DNA of 21,589 nt from an uncultured Collinsella sp. (GTDB lineage Bacteria; Actinomycetota; Coriobacteriia; Coriobacteriales; Coriobacteriaceae): contig UQTD01000034.1 in assembly GCA_900543845.1 (NCBI GenBank), forward strand, positions 1 through 21,589. The letters run 5' to 3'. Of this stretch, positions 15,712 through 21,589 are shown in pieces. The position numbers and the translations under genes were made by a program. The notes below the pieces were generated by a model that had not been told where the DNA came from, made no database searches, and saw nothing but the letters and a program-made list of their open reading frames with translations. The first letter of the stretch is position 1. Every line of letters starts with the position of its first letter.

Positions 15712-16530
15712 TCAAAGAAATCTCGACCGCAATCGGTCGACGGTAAAGCAAATGGCAAAAACGCTTGCTACGTTTATTAGGCAGTCAATTAGAATCGAAA
15801 TGCATTGACTATTCCCCAACGGGGTCACGCCACAAATCCACATGAGCATCGAGGCTGGAAGCGGAAGCATGGAATTGGTCCCGAGCTGTATGTAGATCGC
15901 TACGACGTTGACAAGCAACAGCATGCCAATCGGACCGAAGCCGGACCCAAAATAGGAAACAACGATCACGCAAGAGACCACGTATGCAAGGCAGACGACA
16001 CTCGCCAGAAGAAGTCGATAGCAAAATACATGCAGGTCGAAATACTGCCGAGCATCCAAAACGATTACGCAGTTAAGACAGTACAAAACGACACTCGACA
16101 GGACAAACGCGCCCAAAAGGGCAAAAGAAGACAGCACCACTCGCGCAACGATAGCGCACACACGCTTCCCTCCCCGAGCCTCCGACAGCCCCCACGGTTC
16201 CTCAATAAAGCCCGAACTGACAAAGCACGGCACAATGCAAGCCGCGATGAACGGAAAGAACAATGCATGAGCCAACGGGGCTACGTTGAACAGCAGACCG
16301 CGAAAAACCTCTGCATTACCAAATAGAAGGACATCCTCCGCCGATAGCCGAAGCGTCGGGTCTGGGAAAAAGCCCAAGAAACTGTTCTCACGGAGGCTGC
16401 AGAACCACATCGGGAAAGAATTAAGCTGCAATACCACCATGCACGCATAAATTACCAGGATTAAGGCGTACGTCCATTTGCTCACATGCTTCAATTCTGA
16501 CTGGAGAAGTCTTTTAATCTGACGAGCCAT
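15712..16530 (-). CDS. ABC-2 type permease subunit (LanG/BcrB-like), second of two
   Basis: This is a hydrophobic protein of about 272 residues with six likely membrane segments and no soluble domain, beginning MARQIKRLLQSELKHVSKW, a typical cytoplasmic lead-in to ABC-2 permeases. Neither size nor composition identifies a substrate. The ATG at 16530 lies inside the end of the previous gene, with GGGGGTG 6 nt upstream; a GTG three codons earlier is the alternative. It is the last gene of the ATPase-permease-permease operon. Base composition is AT-richer than in the surrounding operons, consistent with horizontal gain. The family call rests on context and topology, not on a diagnostic motif. 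Confidence 0.75.
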   Translation of the reverse strand: MARQIKRLLQSELKHVSKWTYALILVIYACMVVLQLNSFPMWFCSLRENSFLGFFPDPTLRLSAEDVLLFGNAEVFRGLLFNVAPLAHALFFPFIAACIVPCFVSSGFIEEPWGLSEARGGKRVCAIVARVVLSSFALLGAFVLSSVVLYCLNCVIVLDARQYFDLHVFCYRLLLASVVCLAYVVSCVIVVSYFGSGFGPIGMLLLVNVVAIYIQLGTNSMLPLPASMLMWICGVTPLGNSQCISILIDCLINVASVFAICFTVDRLRSRFL

Positions 16531-17338
16531 TGAGCACACCCCCAGCGCGAAAGCTCAAGAGAGCGTAAATCAATACCGATAGACAGCTGGCTGCCGCGCC
16601 ATATCCCAGAAGCGTCAGCTGCCCCATATCGCTATACCCAAGGGCACATCCGACTCCAAGGTACGGCCCCGGAAGAAAGAAGATCCATCGCAAGGACGGT
16701 ATGGGCGTCTGAAGGTAAGTTCCGTAGAGCGTCAAGCTCATGACAAATCCAATTATTATCGCAGCCCCGCTCAATACAGCGCTGCCTGTAATCCGATAGA
16801 TGGTCACCGTCTCCAGCGCAACCGATATCACCAATACGGCGTTGACTATCATTGCGGGCAAAAATGCAGTTAGCATGTCGTGCGAGTAGTTATGCCCTCC
16901 ACGTATTATGGCTATTGCAAAAAGAAGAAGGCAAAGCGCACTATATGCTGCGCCGATTATTAAAGAAGACGAAAGTACATGTGCCAGAGCCCCGTTAAAG
17001 CGGGCAAGACCTCTTGCTGAAGAAATTCGGCATCCCTCTTCATAGCCGCGCTCCTGTAAAATCGCCAGGCAAACGATGAGCGGAACGAACAGGGAGGTGC
17101 CGGCAAAAGCACTGCGCACAAGGGACTCATCGGGTGCAGAAGGATCGATTACATTCCAGCAGAAACCAATATCCTCCCCAAAAACGCTATTGCCAAAGGC
17201 GAGCAACGTTGTTCCGTTTTTTAGAAAGACACAGAAGAGAAGGCCGAACGCCAGCATAAGCGTAAGACCAAACTTCGCCGGAAACATCCTGTGCAAACGC
17301 ATCATATCTGCCTTTATGGGATGGATCGCCCGCTTCAT
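16514..17338 (-). CDS. ABC-2 type permease subunit (LanE/BcrB-like), first of two
   Basis: This 274-residue membrane protein has about six hydrophobic segments. The short cytoplasmic motif QERGYEEGCRISSARGLARF lies after the second segment, resembling the 'E..G.....pisR' stretch of lantibiotic-immunity permeases. Its ATG overlaps the ATPase stop by 4 bp and its own end overlaps the next permease, so all three are translationally coupled. An ATPase plus two different permeases of about 270 residues is the layout of LanFEG-type self-protection exporters. No lantibiotic precursor or modification gene is nearby, so the substrate is open. Confidence 0.77.
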   Translation of the reverse strand: MKRAIHPIKADMMRLHRMFPAKFGLTLMLAFGLLFCVFLKNGTTLLAFGNSVFGEDIGFCWNVIDPSAPDESLVRSAFAGTSLFVPLIVCLAILQERGYEEGCRISSARGLARFNGALAHVLSSSLIIGAAYSALCLLLFAIAIIRGGHNYSHDMLTAFLPAMIVNAVLVISVALETVTIYRITGSAVLSGAAIIIGFVMSLTLYGTYLQTPIPSLRWIFFLPGPYLGVGCALGYSDMGQLTLLGYGAAASCLSVLIYALLSFRAGGVLNGSSD

Positions 17339-18096
17339 AGCGAGACCGCCTTCATCAAGCGCCTGTAATACTCTTTTAGGGACGATGCCTCATCCCTTAT
17401 GACGTCCATCGGTTCCTTTTTCAGCAGTTCGCCGTCATGGATAAACACGCAACTTGTTGCAACTGATGCCAACTCATCCAAATCATGGCTAGAGATGAGC
17501 ATGGTCTTACCCTGTTCTCGATTCAATCGACCGATAAGGGCCCATATACTCTCGATGCCCAGCGGGTCCAACCCGTTTGCTGGCTCATCAAAAATAAGCA
17601 GATCAGTATCACCCAACAAAGCCGTAGCTATATCCAGCCGCCGTTTCATTCCCAGAGAAAAACTGTTCACGCTCTTTTTCTCTTCGACGTCCAGCCCGAC
17701 TAGGCTCAAAACGCGAGGAATCTCACGATTCGCATCAAGCCCCCATTCCGAACATCGGATTTGGAGATTCTCAACCGCACTGAGGGATTGGTATGCTCCG
17801 CTGGAATCTGGCACATAGCCGACACGCGTCCGCATCAGGCCAAGCTCTCTTTTTGATTTGCCTCCAAAGAGCTCCACGCTCCCCGACGATGGCTCGCAGA
17901 GGCCCAAGACGATTTTAATAAGCGTGCTTTTGCCCGCACCGTTTGCACCGACAAGGGCACAGAGCTCAGACTGATGCACCTCGAAGGAAACGTCATGCAA
18001 AACGTGCCGTTTCCCGTAGCGTTTTGAAACTTTTGATAGCTTTATCGCTGATGCGTTCATTGGACCCCCGTTCTGCTTGATAGAAAAACCGCTCAT
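17335..18096 (-). CDS. ABC exporter ATP-binding protein (BcrA/LanF-like)
   Basis: This 253-residue ATPase has Walker A GANGAGKST (50-58), signature FSLGMKRRL (146-154), Walker B LLIFDEPANGLDP (166-178) and H-loop SSHDLDEL (202-209). The degenerate signature SLGM and the GYVPDSSGAYQSLSAVENL stretch (Asp in place of the Q-loop Gln) point to the bacitracin/lantibiotic-resistance exporter class rather than to importers. The ATG at 18096 has AAGGA 6 nt upstream; an internal ATG at 18060 with GGGGGT is the alternative. It is the first gene of a three-gene operon, and its promoter carries a motif shared with the DUF2975-XRE operon. Confidence 0.9.
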   Translation of the reverse strand: MSGFSIKQNGGPMNASAIKLSKVSKRYGKRHVLHDVSFEVHQSELCALVGANGAGKSTLIKIVLGLCEPSSGSVELFGGKSKRELGLMRTRVGYVPDSSGAYQSLSAVENLQIRCSEWGLDANREIPRVLSLVGLDVEEKKSVNSFSLGMKRRLDIATALLGDTDLLIFDEPANGLDPLGIESIWALIGRLNREQGKTMLISSHDLDELASVATSCVFIHDGELLKKEPMDVIRDEASSLKEYYRRLMKAVSL

Positions 18097-18133
18097 ATCG
18101 TTCCTTCTTTCCTTTATCGTTTTCCATGGTTGT

Positions 18134-18149
18134 TATTGTTTTTCGATAA
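18134..18149 (-). promoter_or_regulatory. Candidate XRE operator at the exporter promoter
   Basis: On the minus strand the 16-mer TTATCGAAAAACAATA overlaps the -10 box of the exporter operon. It matches TTATCGAACAACGATA at 19178-19193, upstream of the DUF2975-XRE operon, at 14 of 16 positions. A repressor bound here would block polymerase. Confidence 0.5.
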
Positions 18150-18163
18150 CTCGTATTTGTCAA
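18135..18163 (-). promoter_or_regulatory. Promoter of the exporter operon
   Basis: A perfect TTGACA -35 (18158-18163) is followed after 17 bp by AACAAT (18135-18140) on the minus strand, 39 bp before the ATPase start. The 4-of-6 -10 box lies within the candidate operator. Confidence 0.65.
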
Positions 18164-18175
18164 GATAATCTAAAA

Positions 18176-18206
18176 GAAGGGACCCGTGTTAGACACGGGT
18201 CCCTTC
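18176..18206 (-). terminator. Terminator of the DUF2975-XRE operon
   Basis: A perfect 14-bp stem (GAAGGGACCCGTGT with ACACGGGTCCCTTC, 3-nt loop) is followed on the minus strand by TTTTAGATTATC. It lies just past the XRE stop and directly upstream of the exporter promoter, so the exporter is an independent transcript. Confidence 0.85.
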
Positions 18207-18240
18207 ACGCTGATACTTCGTTTTAGTTGTTTGCCTTAAG

Positions 18241-18570
18241 CTACTCGTCACTCAAATCGACAGCGAAGACTGATGTCGGAAGCGATACCTCATTGCCTCC
18301 GCCGTCCCGCATCTGTCTCACGACATTTTTTGCGCGCTCGACAATAAGCTCCTCAAGCTCTTTCTCGCTCACGCGCTGAATAATATCTCCCGGTTGACAA
18401 TCAAGCTCATCACAGATATCGAGAAGCGTCTTTAGGCGAATAGCTTTTATCTTTCCGTTTCTAAGCTTTGAAATATTAGCCGGAGTATGCCCCGTCGCCC
18501 GAATCAGATCAGCGTTGGTCTTTCCGGTCTTAAGCAGCTGCGTCTCAAGCTCGATGATGAGATAGCTCAT
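18241..18570 (-). CDS. XRE-family (Cro/CI-type) transcriptional regulator
   Basis: This 109-residue protein has a helix-turn-helix at about residues 17-40 (TNADLIRATGHTPANISKLRNG), followed by the family-typical IRLKTLLDICDELDCQPGDII (44-64), the YozG-like HTH_26 form. The C-terminal 45 residues are charged and unrecognised. It lies 8 bp after the DUF2975 gene with GGAGG before the ATG. Small XRE proteins of this kind accompany DUF2975 membrane proteins in many Firmicutes and Actinobacteria. A likely target is the 34-bp dyad upstream of this operon, with a second site at the exporter promoter; both are inferred from sequence. Confidence 0.88.
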   Translation of the reverse strand: MSYLIIELETQLLKTGKTNADLIRATGHTPANISKLRNGKIKAIRLKTLLDICDELDCQPGDIIQRVSEKELEELIVERAKNVVRQMRDGGGNEVSLPTSVFAVDLSDE

Positions 18571-18578
18571 GTTTCCTC

Positions 18579-19139
18579 CTACACAAGCTCGTCAGACTGC
18601 TCTTGGAGCAGCGAGGCATAACTCCAGATCGCCGAGATAAACAAGCAGACAACTGCGCCGATAAACGACCCCGCATCAAAGGTAGCGCCTTGGCAAATCT
18701 CAATAACGAAGGAATGAGGCACGATGTAAAGCTCCAGTCCGCCAATGGTGAGATTGACCGATCCATAGGCACCAACAAACGAAACCGCAGCGTTAACAGC
18801 AAAGGCAAGTGCAAGAACACGGATAAGCCGCACATGTGCCCTGGTAAAGGGCGAGACGCCCCGCGAGATGTTACGGCTGACCCCGCACAAAACGACAAGC
18901 GAAATACCCACAACGAGTGCCAGGCACAGTCCGCTTGGGATAACGATGCACCCGCCATTGAGAAGCGTCACGACACCAAAAGAATCGACAGAAGCAACGT
19001 TTTCAACCGCATACCAAATCACGTAAACAACCAACGCGGCAAAAGCGACGAGCATCCCTGCAAAAACGGCTGCCATGCAAAAACCAAGCTTCCTGATATT
19101 TTCGCCCGCCTTGGCCATACGCTGAACGCTGTTGGACAT
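18579..19139 (-). CDS. DUF2975-type four-helix membrane protein
   Basis: This 186-residue membrane protein has hydrophobic segments near residues 20-45, 66-87, 104-127 and 157-176. The motif ISRGVSPFTRAHVRLIRVLA (91-110) matches the 'G.PFt..n...lr.ia' landmark of DUF2975 proteins. The function of the family is unknown; its constant neighbour is a small XRE regulator, as here, suggesting that the membrane protein senses or restrains the regulator. The ATG at 19139 is chosen because GAGGGTGAG precedes it and the membrane domain starts soon after; the frame is open further up but lacks a ribosome site and would cross the operator dyad. Confidence 0.75.
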   Translation of the reverse strand: MSNSVQRMAKAGENIRKLGFCMAAVFAGMLVAFAALVVYVIWYAVENVASVDSFGVVTLLNGGCIVIPSGLCLALVVGISLVVLCGVSRNISRGVSPFTRAHVRLIRVLALAFAVNAAVSFVGAYGSVNLTIGGLELYIVPHSFVIEICQGATFDAGSFIGAVVCLFISAIWSYASLLQEQSDELV

Positions 19140-19159
19140 ACACTCACCCTCATCGACTC

Positions 19160-19193
19160 TATCGTTATTCGAACAGTTTATCGAACAACGATA
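19160..19193. promoter_or_regulatory. 34-bp nested dyad, candidate operator of the DUF2975-XRE operon
   Basis: The outer TATCGTT/AACGATA and inner TTCGA/TCGAA arms are in register, so 12 of 13 outer pairs match. It begins 21 bp before the DUF2975 start. One half (19178-19193) recurs at the exporter promoter. Autoregulation by the XRE protein is the simplest reading. Confidence 0.65.
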
Positions 19194-19281
19194 TAGATTG
19201 CATGCGGAAAGCCCCGCCAGTGCGCATAGGCCATTCACTAATCGGAAGGGGTGAGAGTGGATTTTTGGACACGTATCGAAC

Positions 19282-19345
19282 GAGAGTGGATAATCTCCCA
19301 CTTTGAGGCCACCACCGAGCCTAAAACGGGAGATTATCCACTCTC
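19282..19345. repeat. Long perfect inverted repeat between HPt gene and DUF2975 operon
   Basis: The 18-bp arms GAGAGTGGATAATCTCCC and GGGAGATTATCCACTCTC are perfectly complementary. An inner AGGC/GCCT and TTT/AAA stem surrounds a 9-nt loop. A third partial copy, GAGAGTGGAT, lies at 19253-19262 in direct orientation. There is no U tract, so it looks like an interspersed palindrome (REP/MITE type) that may also stop transcripts from the HPt gene. Confidence 0.75.
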
Positions 19346-19369
19346 ATTGTCATCAAAGCACGCAAGCTC

Positions 19370-19726
19370 TTATTCGGCCGCTTCGCGCAGGGCCGACATC
19401 GTAGCCGCATATTGCTGCTGCAACGCATGCATCCCCTCGCGGGCGCCGTCAACAGCATCGGCGCCGCGCAGCGCTTCGGTCACCACAACCGCCGGCTCGT
19501 ACAGATTATCGAATCCCAGGTTCTGGCTCACGCCCTTGAGCGTGTGCGCTGCCATAAACGCACCTTCGGCGTCTCCTGCCGCCATGGCGGCCTCCAGTTT
19601 GTCCATGCTCTCGTCATCCAAAAACTTGAGGGCAAAGCGGGCAAGCATTTCCCCGCCCATCAGCCGAGCGCACGCGTCATCATAATTAGCGCCGATCTTC
19701 TCATACGCCTCACGCATGGAAATCAT
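19370..19726 (-). CDS. Stand-alone histidine phosphotransfer (HPt) domain protein
   Basis: This 118-residue all-helical protein has the HPt phosphoacceptor motif AAHTLKGVSQNLGF, with His61 as the predicted phosphorylated residue. HPt proteins shuttle phosphate between receiver domains in phosphorelays. It starts 24 bp after the stop of the receiver/HD-GYP gene, with AAAGGAG 10-11 nt before the ATG, so the two are co-transcribed and the receiver next door is its likely partner. No histidine kinase is encoded in the window. Motif and length fit the family well. Confidence 0.9.
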   Translation of the reverse strand: MISMREAYEKIGANYDDACARLMGGEMLARFALKFLDDESMDKLEAAMAAGDAEGAFMAAHTLKGVSQNLGFDNLYEPAVVVTEALRGADAVDGAREGMHALQQQYAATMSALREAAE

Positions 19727-19750
19727 GGATTAAAAACTCCTTTGTTCAAA

Positions 19751-21505
19751 CTAAATCGTGGGAAACGCGACAACGTCGGCGGGGCGTGCCAACGTCTCGG
19801 CAATACGGTCTTGTACCTCGAGCAGGCAGTCGAGCAACAGCGGGTTAAAGGTGCCGCACTTACCGTCCAGGATCATCTTGATCGCCTCCTCGTGCGGGAT
19901 AGCGTCCTTGTACACGCGCACGCTCGTCAGCGCATCGTACACGTCGGCCACCGAAACCACCTGTGCGGCAATGGGAATTTCGTCACCCTTAAGGCCATCG
20001 GGATAGCCCTTGCCGTCCCAGCGCTCGTGGTGCCAACGCGCAATCTGGTACGCATATTCCATAAGCGCATTACCGACGTGATGGCGGCCCAGCTCAAGCA
20101 GCATGTCGGCGCCGATCGTGGTATGCGTCTTCATAATCTCGAACTCCTCGGGCGTAAGGCGTCCGGGCTTGTTGAGAATCGCATCGTCTATCGACATCTT
20201 GCCGATATCGTGCAGAGCCGAAGCCAGGGCGATCGTGGAGCGTTCCTCATTGTCGAGGGAGATCGTGTCGCTACGCCGGACCAGACAGCCAAGCAGCAGC
20301 TCGGTCAGCTTCTCGATGTTCGTAACGTGCCTGCCGCTCTCGCCGTTGCGAAGCTCCATGACGCCGGCCATGATGTCGATGAGCATGCGACTGTTCTTGA
20401 CGCGCTCGTTGTACTGCTGGGACAGCAGGTTCGTCAGGCGGCGCTGTTTGGCGTATAGGCGGATGGTGTTGCTTACACGGCGGCGCACGACACGGGAGTC
20501 AAACGGGCGGTTGATATAGTCCGAGGCGCCCAGCTCGTACGCACGCAGAACCATATCATCGGAATCTTCGCTCGAGATCATGATGACAGGCAGATTGTCA
20601 GTAGCCGATCGGTGCGATAGATCGGCCAGCACCTCAAAGCCGCTTATGCCCGGCATGACAATGTCCAGCAGCACGAGCGACAACTCATCGCCATGGCGGT
20701 CGACCATGTCGAGCGCCGCACGACCGTTATCAGCCTCGAGGATGCAATACTCATCCTTGAGCATCTCGTTGAGAATGGCTCGGTTCATCTCGGAGTCATC
20801 GACAATAAGCACCAAAGGCTTTTCGCTTTGGAAGACCTCGATGGAATCGGCATCGGTCACGACCGTACCGGCTTTTGCCTTAGCGCGGCTCAATAACTGG
20901 ACAGCGCGGCCAACGCCCTCATCGACCGTCTCGCCATGAATGAGAACGCCACCAACACATGCCGTCAAGCTCACGTACTCATGGCCCGGAATAATCGTGG
21001 AACGAACGGCATCGGATACCTGATGCAGGCGACGGGTGAAGTCATCGGAGGGAATATTGGGCATGACAACCACAAACTTGTCGCAGCCATAGCGCACAAG
21101 CTCGTCAGTCGAACGGATTCCGCTGCGCATGGCTGTCGCCACAGCACCGAGCGCAAGGTCGCCGGCATGACGGCCACACGTATCGTTGAAGACCCTAAAA
21201 TCATCAAGGTCGATCATCGCAATGCCGGCATTCATGCGGGCGCTACGGAGCTTTTCCTCGTAATATCGGCGATTGCGCACGCCCGTCAGCACGTCGGTGT
21301 AGACAAGGTCCTCTTCTGTGGCCTCTTGCTCATCAATCGGACGCACCATCAGCAAGACGTGAGGCTCACCCTCGACCTTTAGAGGGCGCAGACGGGCGCG
21401 GTACTCAACACCATCGTTGAGCAGTTGCTCCGACACCTCACCCGAATCTGCCAAGGCCTCAAGACTCGACTGACGCAGACAAGGGCAGCGATCGCCGGCG
21501 AGCAA
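19751..21505 (-). CDS. GGDEF (degenerate) - receiver - HD-GYP signalling protein, 5' end unclear
   Basis: Residues 1-60 look like the tail of a PAS-type domain. A GGDEF domain follows (about 65-225) with IDLDDFRVFND intact, but the active-site loop reads GCDKF (140-144), so cyclase activity is doubtful. A receiver domain (about 231-350) has phosphoacceptor Asp281 in LLDIVMPG; the usual Lys before Pro-Phe is Arg (INRPF). The HD-GYP domain (about 370-575) is complete: ALHDIGK (430-436), KTHTTIGADML, WHHERWDGKGYPDG (491-504) and VADVYDAL, predicting cyclic-di-GMP hydrolysis. The start shown is a TTG without a ribosome site. The in-frame stop lies at 21545-21547 with no ATG or GTG in between, so the gene may be truncated at its 5' end. 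Confidence 0.85.
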   Translation of the reverse strand: MLAGDRCPCLRQSSLEALADSGEVSEQLLNDGVEYRARLRPLKVEGEPHVLLMVRPIDEQEATEEDLVYTDVLTGVRNRRYYEEKLRSARMNAGIAMIDLDDFRVFNDTCGRHAGDLALGAVATAMRSGIRSTDELVRYGCDKFVVVMPNIPSDDFTRRLHQVSDAVRSTIIPGHEYVSLTACVGGVLIHGETVDEGVGRAVQLLSRAKAKAGTVVTDADSIEVFQSEKPLVLIVDDSEMNRAILNEMLKDEYCILEADNGRAALDMVDRHGDELSLVLLDIVMPGISGFEVLADLSHRSATDNLPVIMISSEDSDDMVLRAYELGASDYINRPFDSRVVRRRVSNTIRLYAKQRRLTNLLSQQYNERVKNSRMLIDIMAGVMELRNGESGRHVTNIEKLTELLLGCLVRRSDTISLDNEERSTIALASALHDIGKMSIDDAILNKPGRLTPEEFEIMKTHTTIGADMLLELGRHHVGNALMEYAYQIARWHHERWDGKGYPDGLKGDEIPIAAQVVSVADVYDALTSVRVYKDAIPHEEAIKMILDGKCGTFNPLLLDCLLEVQDRIAETLARPADVVAFPTI

Positions 21506-21552
21506 GCAGTTAGGCTCGCTCTTAATCTGGTCGGCCGACAGACACTATGACC

Positions 21553-21589
21553 CAATCCGAGGGCACTAAAAAGATAGGAGCCCCCGCTC
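21553..21589 (-). terminator. Possible terminator tail at the right edge
   Basis: Read on the minus strand, GGGGGCTCC is followed by TATCTTTTT, which looks like the 3' arm and U tract of an intrinsic terminator whose 5' arm lies beyond the window. If so, an upstream gene ends here and the HD-GYP gene starts a new transcript. Confidence 0.35.

Noticed and set aside
15805..16326. A 173-codon plus-strand open frame
   Set aside because: It is antisense to an ABC-2 permease gene that overlaps its operon partner by a normal coupled junction; the translation is charged and repetitive as expected from antisense of hydrophobic codons.
18115..18149. A second full palindrome (TTATCG...CGATAA) at the exporter promoter
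   Set aside because: The six-base arms are far apart (about 27 bp) and off register; only the 16-bp similarity to the DUF2975 operator is reported.

Overview
The window looks like a piece of the chromosome of a high-GC anaerobic gut actinobacterium of the class Coriobacteriia, most likely Collinsella or a close relative. This is inference: it rests on the base composition, the giant 2-hydroxyacyl-CoA dehydratase activase protein, the protein styles, and several families of intergenic hairpins that I associate from memory with such genomes. No rRNA, tRNA, CRISPR array, transposase or phage gene was seen.

Layout. 1-4000 (minus): a TetR-type regulator directly upstream of a very large two-module acyl-CoA dehydratase activase that runs off the left edge; two dyads lie in front of the regulator. 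4122-4985 (minus): a Cof-type HAD phosphatase. 5067-6838 (minus): a nitrogen module, amt followed by a PII protein. The amt frame is broken by one base in a short C run, its ribosome binding site lies in a predicted hairpin, and a 110-nt hairpin fills most of the amt-PII gap. 7036-8616 (minus): an HD-domain hydrolase coupled to a PF06541-type membrane protein. 8845-10626 (plus): a DXS-like thiamine-diphosphate enzyme lacking residues expected of a true DXS. 10627-11277: a long non-coding stretch with a terminator, three regularly spaced palindromes, a 12-codon micro-ORF with its own signals, and the promoter of the next operon. 11278-15599 (plus): a polar amino-acid ABC importer (binding protein, attenuator, two permeases, ATPase) followed by a class I glutamine-amidotransferase-like gamma-glutamyl hydrolase.

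15712-19139 (minus) is visibly more AT-rich: sampled 60-base lines give about 40% GC at 16921 against 63% at 14401. It holds an ATPase plus two small ABC-2 permeases, arranged like LanFEG/Bcr-type self-protection exporters, and a DUF2975-XRE regulator pair. A nearly identical 16-bp motif sits in both promoters, so the XRE protein probably controls both units. 19370-21505 (minus): a degenerate GGDEF, receiver and HD-GYP fusion with no convincing start, followed by a stand-alone HPt protein.

How it fits together: amt/PII, the amino-acid importer and the gamma-glutamyl hydrolase all concern nitrogen acquisition. The activase belongs to anaerobic radical dehydration of 2-hydroxyacyl-CoA, as in amino-acid fermentation. 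The HD-GYP/HPt pair is a signalling module. The strongest leads for something undescribed are the palindrome array with the neighbouring micro-ORF, the shared operator linking DUF2975-XRE to the exporter, and the DXS-like enzyme with a rebuilt substrate pocket.
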